In this document: piece by piece, positions 50,056-58,340 of the stretch
Layout: every line of letters starts with the position of its first letter
Position numbering within the stretch: the stretch's first letter is position 1
Source of the DNA: Clostridia bacterium
GTDB taxonomy: Bacteria > Bacillota > Clostridia > Christensenellales > Aristaeellaceae
DNA length: 64,000 bases
Direction: 5' to 3'
Assembly: GCA_017430225.1 (NCBI GenBank)
Contig: JAFRNK010000003.1
Location: 32,099-96,098, forward strand
The notes under the pieces: model-generated
What the model saw: the letters and a program-made list of their open reading frames with translations, nothing else
Databases searched by the model: none
Told to the model about the DNA's origin: nothing
Translations under genes and position numbers: made by a program

Positions 50056-50161
50056 GCAATTGTCGTTTTTTTGACCGGAATTGCCGACATCGTCAAAAAA
50101 AGCGGGAAAACGGGCAATTGCGGGCAAATGCGTTGCGCAGGGGGAGAAAATCTTCTATAAA
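50056..50161. promoter_or_regulatory. Divergent GH3/esterase control region
   Basis: A 10-bp inverted repeat TTTTTTTGAC/GTCAAAAAAA (50066-50075 and 50092-50101) is centred between the divergent genes. AATTG dyads recur at 50056-50062, 50077-50085 and about 50113-50121. For the esterases, TTGCGC (50133-50138), 17 bp and TATAAA (50156-50161) form the promoter. Confidence 0.5.
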
Positions 50162-50207
50162 TGAGTCAATCGACGCGGTGCAACCGCTGTAAGAAAGGAT
50201 GAGGCCC

Positions 50208-51251
50208 ATGAAGAAAACGATTGCTGTTATACTGGCTGTTCTGACCCTTTTTGCCTGTGCTGCCGCAGTAGCGGAGAGCGCTTTCAAACCGGCAGACTAT
50301 GAGTGGAAGTTCATCAAGAAGATTCCGATGAAACCCAAGTACACTGAAGAAGTGGAACACAAGGGTACTGTGGAGCACCTCACGTATACCACACATTCCT
50401 ATGCCCTGGAAGCCGTGGCGGCAGGGACTGCGGTCAAGGCGGCAGACGACAACGATACGACGCCTGACATCGACAAGGAGAAACTCTGCGGCGATCAGAC
50501 AGAATTCCTGATGGAAAAAGATTTGTACGTCTATCTTCCCTACGGCTACGATCCGGCGAAGAAATACAATGTAGTATATGCCCTGCACGGCACTGACGCG
50601 CTGGCGGACTACTGGATCGGCGACAACTCCATGGGCCGGACGACCAGAAAGCTTCTGGACCGGATGATCGACAAGGGTGAATGCGAGCCCTGTATCGTTG
50701 TAACTCCTACCTATTATTCGATTCCCGAAGACAAGAAAGATCTTTTCCCGGACTTCTGGGACGGCGATGCCCTGGCCAACGTATGGCCCATGTATTTCTG
50801 GCAGGAAATGCGCAATGAGATCATCCCCATGATCGACGAGAAATATTCCACTTACGGTGCCGACGCCGATGCCCGTGATCACCGCGCGTTTGCCGGCCTC
50901 TCCCGCGGCTCCATGACTACTGTCAACTCCATCATGATGCATTGCCTGGATCAGTTTGCCTACTTCGGGGACTTCTCCGGTATCTGGGCTGATTTCGACG
51001 CTTTCAAGGCTACCCTTGAATCTGACGAATACAAAGACCTGGATATCAAATTCTGGTACAACGCCAACGGCACGGCCGACTTCTCCCTGGAAAACCACGA
51101 AGCATTCCGCGACCGCTGCCTGAATGAGATGCCCGACCGCTTTGTAGACGGCGAAAACTACGCCTGGGTCAATTTCAAGGGCGGCGCGCATGCCTATAAT
51201 TGCTGGCTGCCAGACCTGTACAACTCCCTTCTGGTGTTCTTCACCAGGTAA
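50208..51251 (+). CDS. Secreted alpha/beta-hydrolase esterase (feruloyl/acetyl-xylan esterase-like), copy 1
   Basis: In this 347-aa protein a signal peptide (MKKTIAVILAVLTLFACAAA, then VAES) precedes an esterase-D/XynZ-type fold: VYLPYGYD, VVYALHGT, nucleophile elbow GLSRGS (S232), and a catalytic-His segment GGAHAYNCWL at the C-terminus. The second position after the nucleophile is Arg, unlike the paralogue. ATG 50208 is chosen over 50199 because the signal peptide starts there. It is divergent from the GH3 gene and 99 bp upstream of its paralogue. It probably removes acyl groups from plant polysaccharide. Confidence 0.87.
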   Translation: MKKTIAVILAVLTLFACAAAVAESAFKPADYEWKFIKKIPMKPKYTEEVEHKGTVEHLTYTTHSYALEAVAAGTAVKAADDNDTTPDIDKEKLCGDQTEFLMEKDLYVYLPYGYDPAKKYNVVYALHGTDALADYWIGDNSMGRTTRKLLDRMIDKGECEPCIVVTPTYYSIPEDKKDLFPDFWDGDALANVWPMYFWQEMRNEIIPMIDEKYSTYGADADARDHRAFAGLSRGSMTTVNSIMMHCLDQFAYFGDFSGIWADFDAFKATLESDEYKDLDIKFWYNANGTADFSLENHEAFRDRCLNEMPDRFVDGENYAWVNFKGGAHAYNCWLPDLYNSLLVFFTR

Positions 51252-51350
51252 TGCGGGAAGTTCCGGAAGCTGTACCATATGATGAATTGTCGGAAGGTCT
51301 GCTGATCGTAAGCGGCCTTATGACGAAATAAAAAAAGGAGAAATGCTATT

Positions 51351-52382
51351 ATGAAAAAAATGACGGCTCTGTTTCTCGCCCTGATCCTGTGTCTGTCTGT
51401 CGCCTCCGCGCTGGCGGATGTCTACTCCGACGCCGGCTTCATCAAGAAGATCCCCATGAAGCCCAAGTACACCGAAGCTGTTGATAACAAGGGCACTGTG
51501 GTTACATTGAATTACACCACTCATTCCTATGCGCTGGAAGCTATCGCCACCGGAAACTTTGAGATTTCTGAAAACGCCAACGGCAATACGACCCTGCCCG
51601 AAGTGCCTGCCGGCCTGCTGCCTGCACCAGGTACAGACATCATGGTGGAAAAGAAACTTCTGGTCTATCTGCCCTACGGCTATGACGAGAGCAAGGACTA
51701 CAATGTACTCTACCTGATGCACGGCGGCGGCGAGGACGAGAACTACTGGCTCAGCACCGAGCGCATGGGCAAGGGGACGCTGGCTCTGCTGGACCGCATG
51801 ATGGATAAGGGCGAGATGGAGCCCACCATCATCGTGTGCCCCACTTTCTATTCCTTTGAAGGCGACGGACAGCAGTACGTATTTGCCAGCGGTGCCTGGC
51901 CGGTCTATTTCTGGCAGGAGCTGCGCAGCGATGTGATTCCGCTCATTGAGACAACGTACCACACCTATGCACACGGTGATGTGAGTGAAGAAAACCTGAA
52001 AGCGACCCGTGAACACCGCGGCTTTGCGGGATTCTCCATGGGTTCGGCCACTTCGCTGCAGTCTGCTTTCATCCACTGCTTTGATATCATGGCTTATATC
52101 GGCTCCTATTCCGGATCCCTGACGCTGCCGGAGAAGCTGGAAGCGGCGCTCAATTCCGATGAGTACAAAGATCTGCCTGTGAAATTCTGGTACAACGGCA
52201 GCGGCAGCGCTGACATGGCTCACGATGAACACCAGATCATGGCGCAGAAAGTGCTGGCGGACATGCCTGAACGCTTTACCGACGGTGTGAACTACTGCTG
52301 GGTAGAGTTCAAGGGCGGCACCCACGCCTACAACTGCTGGCTGCCCCACCTGTACAACTGCCTGCGGGTATTCTTCAAATAA
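51351..52382 (+). CDS. Secreted alpha/beta-hydrolase esterase, copy 2
   Basis: This 343-aa protein has a signal peptide (1-22). Same fold as copy 1: the shared FIKKIPMKPKYTE and LPYGYD segments, nucleophile elbow GFSMGS (S229), HGGGEDENYW oxyanion region, and C-terminal GGTHAYNCWLPHLYN. It is a tandem duplicate of the gene at 50208 that has diverged, with a different insert at residues 75-95. ATG follows AAAGGAGAAATGCTATT. A strong terminator follows. Confidence 0.88.
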   Translation: MKKMTALFLALILCLSVASALADVYSDAGFIKKIPMKPKYTEAVDNKGTVVTLNYTTHSYALEAIATGNFEISENANGNTTLPEVPAGLLPAPGTDIMVEKKLLVYLPYGYDESKDYNVLYLMHGGGEDENYWLSTERMGKGTLALLDRMMDKGEMEPTIIVCPTFYSFEGDGQQYVFASGAWPVYFWQELRSDVIPLIETTYHTYAHGDVSEENLKATREHRGFAGFSMGSATSLQSAFIHCFDIMAYIGSYSGSLTLPEKLEAALNSDEYKDLPVKFWYNGSGSADMAHDEHQIMAQKVLADMPERFTDGVNYCWVEFKGGTHAYNCWLPHLYNCLRVFFK

Positions 52383-52400
52383 TCATCACTAAATAGAACA

Positions 52401-52440
52401 AAGCGAACGCCTTCCGAAAGGGGAACGGCGTTCGCTTTTT
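52401..52440 (+). terminator. Rho-independent terminator of the esterase pair
   Basis: AAGCGAACGCC (52401-52411) pairs with GGCGTTCGCTT (52427-52437), followed by TTT. Confidence 0.9.
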
Positions 52441-52483
52441 CTTGTATGTATGCTTCCTGCGGTGTTTTCAGTTGGCAGGCCAG

Positions 52484-52592
52484 CTGGAATATCGTCGGGC
52501 CCAGGCCCCATTTCTTGACCGCGGCGCAGGTGTCGGTCAGGCCCACGTAATAGGCGTCGACCTCGGAGAATTCCACCGTGACGATGTCAAAC
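52484..52592 (-). pseudogene. Duplicated 3' fragment of the SH3-metalloprotease gene
   Basis: These 109 bp match 53781-53889, the 3' end of the gene at 53760, with only four mismatches. In frame they encode the same C-terminal segment (VEFSEVDAYYVGLTDTCAAV, then KKWGLGPTIFQ). No start or upstream domain is attached. The two copies are direct repeats flanking the AT-rich gene at 52654. Confidence 0.85.
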
Positions 52593-52653
52593 TTGTAGAT
52601 TTTTGCGAAACCTCGATCAGTTTATATAATGGTTTTTTCTATGAGAACTTCAA

Positions 52654-53679
52654 TTAATTGATTGCATTACTAACAAGCTTTTCTTTTGCTGCATCATATA
52701 TGGGGAATTCATCTATTTTCATTTTGAATTCGACCCGGCTTCTGAGATAGTTGTCATTATCCATAAGAACCCAGAAATTAAATTCATATTCCTCAAGTTG
52801 AGATAAATCGGTGATTTCTGCCTTCTCGAGATCAATTTGTTGATTACCCCTCATACGTTTGCCTATAAGCACTTCGTTATTACAAAAGTTTCCAATTGTT
52901 CCTATGGACCAACCGTTAGCATAGTCATTATTAAAGCCCGCATTTATGACTTTTTCTGACTTATTTTCAATAGCAAAATCAAATCGAATAGCTGGACCAT
53001 ACCATTCTTGTGATAAACCATAGTTAATGCAGTATATTTTTACACCGTCCTTTGAAAACCAGAGTCCCTGCATTTTCATATCCGACTCTGCTTCGCCATT
53101 TGCTACAAGCTCTGGCCAATCTGTTGGTGGAGTTGCCAGTACGGCTTCGTCAAGGGCTATCACATCTACTTTTTTGTCGTTATTCTCATCATATGAGAGA
53201 AAGGAGCGCATAACGATTCTCTGTCTGATTCTCTCATCATCATAGCTATCGTCGTTCAAATCAATCCATAAAACACATTCAAACTCTTCCAATTCTTCAA
53301 TAGTTTTCATTCCTGCTTCGCTTAAATCAAGCTTTACTGAGCCCTTGCACTTTTTACCTGAATCCAAGCCGCCATCAGTAAAGTCTCCGTAGTTCTTTGT
53401 TGCCCAACCATTTGCGAAATCAGCATCTATACCTATTCGTATTGGTTTTTCTGATCCATTCTCTACGGTGAAGTCAAATTGGAGTAAAGGTACTTTGGTG
53501 GGACTGTGTAGAGCATAGTACCTTAACCCATAATTGGTACAATAAACCCTTATACCATTCTGGTCATACCACAGTCCTTGAAATGGCATGTCGCATCCTA
53601 ATTCAGCAAATGAGAAAGGAATGGTGAGGGTAAACAATACTAGTACCAGAATAATCGCCAAGAATTTATTCATGTTCAT
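52654..53679 (-). CDS. Secreted two-repeat protein of unknown function, AT-rich
   Basis: The 341-aa protein has a signal peptide (about 1-26). The mature part consists of two similar halves, each opening with '(M)QGLW(Y/F)..(D/N)G(I/V)(R/K)(V/I)YC.NYGL' and containing 'FDF..EN.SEK.I..G...D(F/Y)ANGW'. Each half is probably one beta-sandwich domain. No catalytic motif. ATG 53679 lies four bases behind AGGAG. Its base composition is clearly lower in GC than the flanks, and it is bounded by 109-bp direct repeats, so it appears to be a recent arrival. Confidence 0.78.
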   Translation of the reverse strand: MNMNKFLAIILVLVLFTLTIPFSFAELGCDMPFQGLWYDQNGIRVYCTNYGLRYYALHSPTKVPLLQFDFTVENGSEKPIRIGIDADFANGWATKNYGDFTDGGLDSGKKCKGSVKLDLSEAGMKTIEELEEFECVLWIDLNDDSYDDERIRQRIVMRSFLSYDENNDKKVDVIALDEAVLATPPTDWPELVANGEAESDMKMQGLWFSKDGVKIYCINYGLSQEWYGPAIRFDFAIENKSEKVINAGFNNDYANGWSIGTIGNFCNNEVLIGKRMRGNQQIDLEKAEITDLSQLEEYEFNFWVLMDNDNYLRSRVEFKMKIDEFPIYDAAKEKLVSNAIN

Positions 53680-53759
53680 CAAACTCCTATAATACTCGGG
53701 ATGATTCTATGTGTCGCTCAGTTAAATCGTAATGTGCACAGAACTGTCTCCTGTGCGTG

Positions 53760-54860
53760 TCAGTTATTTGCCGGATGTTTCTGGAAAATCGTCGGGCCCA
53801 GGCCCCATTTTTTGACCGCGGCGCAGGTGTCGGTCAGACCTACGTAATAGGCGTCGACCTCGGAGAATTCCACCGTGACGATGTCAAACGCGCTGAAATA
53901 GCAGTGGTTCATCAGGTCGTTGGGCTTATGGTTCAGCAGATAGTTCACGTATTTCTGAGGAATCGGGCTGGACGGATTGGTTTCGTACAGGTCGTAGGCG
54001 CCGAAGCAGTGCAGCATTTCGTGCGCGAGGACGGCGGGGTTGTTTTCCCGCCCACGGCCGTAGGGCACGATCACGCAGACCTCCGGCACGTATTTGTCTG
54101 CCGGGACCTCGCTGTACAGGACGGCGTTCGTCCAGGAGCGGTAGTCCTGGCTGTTCGGCGCGTTGAGGTACAGCATATAGATGATATTGTCCGCGTTATA
54201 GGTGTCCAGCAACTTCTTCGTCGGGATATTTTCGTGGATATAGCTGTTGAAAGCGGTATTGATGGAAGGATTGCCGAACCCGTGGACGATGTCCTCTGTG
54301 AAGGCGTGCGTGTAATAGAGGTCGCCGTGCTCCCGCCAGTCCCAGACGAAGCCGCCGGGATTCGGCCGGTAGCGGCGGGCCTGTTCGGTCAGCCATGTGC
54401 AGGCGACGCTCAGGTTGAAGCGGTTGCGCAGCCGCGTGTGCTGATCGGCTTCCCTGTTGAAATTCCAGGAAGTCGTGGCGTCGTCGGCGAAAATGGCCAC
54501 GACCACGGTCCGGCCTTCGATATGCTTGGCGGTGCCGTAGTTGCCGCAGTAGACGGGGTGGCCGGAAACGGACTTCCTCGGGGTATAGGCCGTCTCCTGC
54601 CACGGCGTCAGGTACTTTTCCGGAACGTAACCGGTGCGGTCGAAATACTGGACCTTCGCCCAGCCGTTTTTCTTTTCAAGGACGGTGACCTGTTCGCCCA
54701 GGGGCATGCGGATTTCCGACTTGGCATTGGAGGAGGCAGATTTCCGCAGCGTCACGTATTCCTTGCAGTTGGCGATGACGGCCCGGCTGCCGTCGGCGAG
54801 GGCGGAGGCGGAGATCAGCAGCAGAAGGGCGAAGAGCAGGGAAAGAATGCGTGTTTTCAT
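53760..54860 (-). CDS. Secreted SH3-domain protein with metzincin-like HExxHxxGxxD motif
   Basis: In this 366-aa protein a signal peptide (1-22) precedes a bacterial SH3 domain (about 28-85; VTLRKSASSNAKSEIRMPLG ... GWAKVQYFDRTGYVPEKYL). The remaining 270 residues contain H280-E-x2-H284-x2-G287-x2-D290 (AHEMLHCFGAYD), which fits a zinc metalloprotease with Asp as third ligand as in snapalysin-type metzincins. ALMNHCYF-like DLMNHCYFSAF may be the Met-turn. Cell-wall targeting through SH3 is plausible. Its 3' end is duplicated at 52484-52592. Confidence 0.78.
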   Translation of the reverse strand: MKTRILSLLFALLLLISASALADGSRAVIANCKEYVTLRKSASSNAKSEIRMPLGEQVTVLEKKNGWAKVQYFDRTGYVPEKYLTPWQETAYTPRKSVSGHPVYCGNYGTAKHIEGRTVVVAIFADDATTSWNFNREADQHTRLRNRFNLSVACTWLTEQARRYRPNPGGFVWDWREHGDLYYTHAFTEDIVHGFGNPSINTAFNSYIHENIPTKKLLDTYNADNIIYMLYLNAPNSQDYRSWTNAVLYSEVPADKYVPEVCVIVPYGRGRENNPAVLAHEMLHCFGAYDLYETNPSSPIPQKYVNYLLNHKPNDLMNHCYFSAFDIVTVEFSEVDAYYVGLTDTCAAVKKWGLGPTIFQKHPANN

Positions 54861-54889
54861 GAGACACTCCGTGGATGGTTCGGGAAAAA

Positions 54890-55147
54890 TCAAAGGATCA
54901 CTTTCGCCTTCGACGGCTTTGCGTCGTCGTAAACGACTTTCACAGTGCTGCCCTTTTCAGGAACCGGGCGCCCGGCGTGGATCCATTTGCCCTTGCTGTA
55001 TTCCACGCCGTCCACCGTATACGCTACGGTGATGATGTACGGGAAGACGGCGCCGTCCAGGGCGTGCGTCCTGACGGGCTTGGTATTCACTTTCAGCCAC
55101 CATTGTTTCTTGGCTGCGACGACGGTTCCGGTGGTTTCTTTTTGCAT
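54890..55147 (-). CDS. Small conserved hypothetical protein
   Basis: The 85-aa protein has no signal peptide or helix. It is beta-rich and resembles a small DUF3592-like or OB-type barrel (TGTVVAAKKQWWLKVNTKPV ... FPYIITVAYTVDGVEYSKGK). ATG follows AAGGAGGCTCCCCC, a strong site, so it is likely expressed. It lies 29 bp upstream of the metalloprotease gene on the same strand and may share its transcript. Confidence 0.65.
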   Translation of the reverse strand: MQKETTGTVVAAKKQWWLKVNTKPVRTHALDGAVFPYIITVAYTVDGVEYSKGKWIHAGRPVPEKGSTVKVVYDDAKPSKAKVIL

Positions 55148-55175
55148 GGGGGAGCCTCCTTGACGGTGGGTTCAA

Positions 55176-55583
55176 TTATAACTGCGCCAGAAATTCGTCC
55201 GGTGTAACCGCCGGTATTTTGCTGGCTTTGAAATCACTCACATTACGGGTGACAATGAAATTGGCATGAATGCGTTCCGCTGCGGCGGCCTGCAAAGCGT
55301 CCTCATAATCACTCCAGCGCAGTGCGCCGGCCGCAGTCAGGTCCCCTGAGGTCAGATCAGTGAACCGGAAAATACAGGACAGTTTTTTGAGTATGTCGTA
55401 AACAGAGTCCGGCGTCAGTTCCCGTCGAAGAATGTATACGAGATTTGCGAAAGTCAGGGCGGACACCCATCCCTCTGCCTGTCCGGTTTCACAGAGTTTC
55501 CAAATGAGGGCAGACGACGGATAATGAGGTTCCCGCTTCTGCAGTACGTCCAGCAGGATATTGCCGTCAATCAGCAATTTCAT
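55176..55583 (-). CDS. PIN-domain toxin (VapC-type ribonuclease)
   Basis: The 135-aa protein has a PIN fold with acidic residues D6 (LLIDGNILLDVL), D92/D95 (SDYEDALQ) and D117 (VTRNVSDF), as expected for a Mg-dependent RNase. It overlaps the antitoxin stop by 17 bases. Family members cleave tRNA or rRNA and halt growth. Less GC-rich than most neighbours, consistent with a mobile addiction module. Confidence 0.87.
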   Translation of the reverse strand: MKLLIDGNILLDVLQKREPHYPSSALIWKLCETGQAEGWVSALTFANLVYILRRELTPDSVYDILKKLSCIFRFTDLTSGDLTAAGALRWSDYEDALQAAAAERIHANFIVTRNVSDFKASKIPAVTPDEFLAQL

Positions 55584-55809
55584 ACTTTTGTTTCAGCCCT
55601 TTCTCACGCGCTTTATCAGGATCATAGCTTCCGTGCAGGATACCTGTCAGACTGTCAGTGAGATAGGATACGGTCATATCGCGCGGTACCATACGTCCGA
55701 CTTCATTGCCGTTTTTTGTGATGATGACCTCATTTCCGTCCATGACCATGGCAAGATAACGGCCAAAATTGTTTTTGATTTCGGTTGCGGTCGCGGTTGC
55801 TCCGATCAT
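55567..55809 (-). CDS. Phd/YefM-type antitoxin
   Basis: The 80-aa protein has an N-terminal Phd/YefM DNA-binding fold (ATATEIKNNFGRYLAMVMDG, NEVIITKNGNEVGRMVP) and a charged toxin-binding tail. ATG follows CAGGAGGTGTTTTT. First gene of the toxin-antitoxin operon. It should repress its own promoter through the dyad at 55824-55862. Confidence 0.87.
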   Translation of the reverse strand: MIGATATATEIKNNFGRYLAMVMDGNEVIITKNGNEVGRMVPRDMTVSYLTDSLTGILHGSYDPDKAREKGLKQKYEIAD

Positions 55810-55823
55810 AAAAACACCTCCTG

Positions 55824-55866
55824 AAATCAGCTAATATTATTATACATAATTTTAGCTGATTTGCAA
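55824..55866 (-). promoter_or_regulatory. Autoregulated promoter of the toxin-antitoxin operon
   Basis: Minus-strand TTGCAA (55866-55861), 16-bp spacer, TATAAT (55844-55839). A perfect 11-bp dyad AAATCAGCTAA/TTAGCTGATTT (55824-55834 and 55852-55862) encloses the -10, the usual operator position for antitoxin repression. Confidence 0.7.
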
Positions 55867-55970
55867 GAGTGTTCTTGAACGGCAGATAAAATATTATTTA
55901 AGCAAAAAAATCGGGCAGCTGTGCGTGACAACGGCCCGGTCTGCTTTGTGTATAATCACATTCTTAAAAT

Positions 55971-56414
55971 CTAAAAACAGGATTTTTTCTCTTTTACTAT
56001 CAAGTAATCATTTTCCAACTTCGCTTGTTCGCCGAAAACATCTTTCATTGGTGCCATGTCCAAACTCCACGTACCAACGATTATTAAACAACCGCCGCTC
56101 TTTAGTACACGTTTGCATTCCTCTTTGATTATATCCCATTCAGTTTGAACGTGAAAAAAAGCATTATATAAAACAACAGTATCGAATTGCCAATCATGGA
56201 AACTCATTTTCGAAGCATCCATAATGCTGAAGTGAACATTATCTGGTAAATTGAGGTCGCCAAGTCTGCTTGCATCAAGGTCAATGCAATGAACGCAATG
56301 TGCCAAGCGGGACGCCGAAACAGAGAACTCTGCTCCGCCGCAGGCCACTTCAAGAACATCTTTATTTTTGATTTCTGATTCTATGAGTTTTACAAAAGTA
56401 TCAGTTTTCTTCAT
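55971..56414 (-). CDS. Short class I SAM-dependent methyltransferase
   Basis: The 147-aa protein has SAM motif I VLEVACGGAEFSVSAS, acidic motif II HCIDLDAS, a motif near FDTVVLYNAFFHV, and LKSGGCLIIVG. At 147 residues it lacks the C-terminal strands of most Methyltransf_11 proteins and may be truncated. ATG 56414 follows AGGAAGTTGCCA. More AT-rich than its neighbours, like the adjacent toxin-antitoxin pair. Substrate unknown. Confidence 0.72.
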   Translation of the reverse strand: MKKTDTFVKLIESEIKNKDVLEVACGGAEFSVSASRLAHCVHCIDLDASRLGDLNLPDNVHFSIMDASKMSFHDWQFDTVVLYNAFFHVQTEWDIIKEECKRVLKSGGCLIIVGTWSLDMAPMKDVFGEQAKLENDYLIVKEKKSCF

Positions 56415-56454
56415 TGGCAACTTCCTACTTATACATCCTTGGATGAAAAACAGA

Positions 56455-58149
56455 TTATGGCGTGCCCCATTCCTGATTCAAAAACTCCATCCTCTTTTCC
56501 ACGAAGTTCTTCAGATAGTCGATGTTCTTCTGGAAGGTCTTGCCGCAGTTGGCGATGTTGTCGCTGGCCTGGCGCATGGGCCAGAGGGTGAAGTTCATGG
56601 CGGCGCTGTCGCGGATGGCCTCGGCGTAATAATCCACGGAGCGGAGGGTGCCGGTCGGATCCTCCTCAAGGCCGCAGAGCACGCACATGGCGGGCAGGTA
56701 CTTGTCCGCCCAGCGGGCGTGCACGCCGGCGACGAAGTCCGCTTTGGCGTAGAGCTGGGGCCACCAGTAGCGGGAACTGTTGCGGGTGGTCAGGTACAGA
56801 CCAGCGGGATTCAGCAGTTCCTTGGTGCCGGTGCGGGCGTAGTCGCCGAAGCAGGTATCGTAATCCCAGGCGGGGCCTGCGAGCATCTTCGTGCTCACGC
56901 TGTCCAGGGGCTTGTAATAGTACTGGCTGGACTGGTTGCCGTCGCAGTTTTTGCAGACCTCTTCGAGCATGTATTTGAGCACGAGGGAGTCGTAATCCAT
57001 GAGGTCGGTATAGTGTTTGCCGGTGGCGGGATCGACGCCGTCGTCGGCGAAAATGGCGTTCTCGTAAGCCTGGATCAGGCCGCTGATGTAAGCCATCTGC
57101 GCCTGGGAGGCGTACTCCGGCGCTTTGAGCATGATCGCTTTTTTGCGGTCGGTGGTATAGGCGCAGGGCTCGTCCTTGTAGCGGACGGTCCAGTTTTCGT
57201 ACTCGATCAGGTAGCCGCCGGTGATGTCTTCCGGGTCGTTGGGGATGGCGAAGTACTTCATCTGGCCCGCGGTGGACTTGAGCGGGCCCATGTGGGCGTA
57301 CTCGCTGAGCGGGCGGTCGTTGACCGCTACCGTCCGTGCCTCCAGGTCGTCGATATCCACGCGGTTCGGGCCGACCTCGATCTTTTCCTGCAGGATGTAA
57401 GTGCCGTTGTACACATGGTTCAGGTAGACGTCCGCCTGGACGCAGCCCGGCGTGTATTTGAGGCCCACGTACTCCGCCATCGCGAACACCATCTGATTGC
57501 GGATCAGGGCGTGGTCGCGGGCGTTGGAGATCAGGGCGTATTTCTTGGCCTTGCCGAAACCGGCGAGGTCGGTCTTCTGGCTGAGTTTGATCGCGTAACC
57601 CTTTTTGTTGAACTGGGCGGATGTATTCCCGCGCAGCTTGACATAGTCGAGCGCGCCGTCGTACGCCACGGAGCCGTCGGGATTGAGCATCTTGAAGTCG
57701 CCGGCTTCCCTGTAGGTCTTGGTCTTGTCGATCTTCGCCATGCTGCCGGAAGCTGAGCCGACAAAGACGGCGGCGATCTCGGAACCCTGCATGACCTGGA
57801 CCTTGAAAGCCTTTTTGCCGAGCTTGACGCGTACGGACTCGCCGGGCACGAGGAGGTCTTCCGGGAGCTTGTCGCCGCTGTGGTAGGTTACGCCCTCGAT
57901 CGCGGCTTCATCCACGCCGGTGGTCCAGACGCGCAGCTTCGAATAGTCCGCAGCGCCGGGCAGGAAGAGATAGTATTTGCTGCCGACCGCGCTCATCGCC
58001 ACGGCGTCGCGGGGGAGGCCGCTATCGGGCAGGGTGCCGGCTTCCGGATCGGTTTCGGAAACGGACACGTAAAACATATTCGCGGCGGACGCGGCCAGCG
58101 GGATCAGCAGCAGCACCGCCAGAATGAACAGGAACAGGCGTCGGTTCAT
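56455..58149 (-). CDS. Secreted CotH-family protein kinase, copy 1
   Basis: This 564-aa protein has a signal peptide (1-22) and an N-terminal region of about 150 residues without a named domain. The CotH kinase fold runs from about 165: VKLRGNTSAQFNKKGYAIKL, KKYALISNARDHALIRNQM, NGTYILQEKIEVG, and the active-site DYD in GPAWDYDTCFGDY. CotH proteins phosphorylate secreted or coat proteins in Bacillus; in gut Clostridia they are often linked to cellulosome or surface proteins. It lies downstream of the second CotH gene, separated by a MITE-like repeat. Confidence 0.87.
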   Translation of the reverse strand: MNRRLFLFILAVLLLIPLAASAANMFYVSVSETDPEAGTLPDSGLPRDAVAMSAVGSKYYLFLPGAADYSKLRVWTTGVDEAAIEGVTYHSGDKLPEDLLVPGESVRVKLGKKAFKVQVMQGSEIAAVFVGSASGSMAKIDKTKTYREAGDFKMLNPDGSVAYDGALDYVKLRGNTSAQFNKKGYAIKLSQKTDLAGFGKAKKYALISNARDHALIRNQMVFAMAEYVGLKYTPGCVQADVYLNHVYNGTYILQEKIEVGPNRVDIDDLEARTVAVNDRPLSEYAHMGPLKSTAGQMKYFAIPNDPEDITGGYLIEYENWTVRYKDEPCAYTTDRKKAIMLKAPEYASQAQMAYISGLIQAYENAIFADDGVDPATGKHYTDLMDYDSLVLKYMLEEVCKNCDGNQSSQYYYKPLDSVSTKMLAGPAWDYDTCFGDYARTGTKELLNPAGLYLTTRNSSRYWWPQLYAKADFVAGVHARWADKYLPAMCVLCGLEEDPTGTLRSVDYYAEAIRDSAAMNFTLWPMRQASDNIANCGKTFQKNIDYLKNFVEKRMEFLNQEWGTP

Positions 58150-58340
58150 GGATGGTTCTCCGTTTGAAGGCAGTCAGCCAGAAATCTACAGAGCTGTACC
58201 AAACTGTATGGCGAAATGAGAATCCTAGGTTTGGTGATTTGTAAACCAGATGGACGCAGTATCGCCAGACAAAGGACTGTGATGAAACAAAGGATATGTT
58301 GAGAGGGGATCAGGAAGTGCTTTTGCGTATCAGCGAAACA
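58150..58340. other. Gap upstream of CotH copy 1
   Basis: No gene or clear promoter is recognised in these 191 bp. An open frame here (58146-58526 minus) runs into the palindromic repeat and is not credible. Confidence 0.4.

Noticed and set aside
52328-52576. An 82-codon gene on the minus strand after the esterases
   Set aside because: It is the duplicated 3' fragment of the metalloprotease gene followed by read-through antisense to the esterase, hence listed as a pseudogene fragment.
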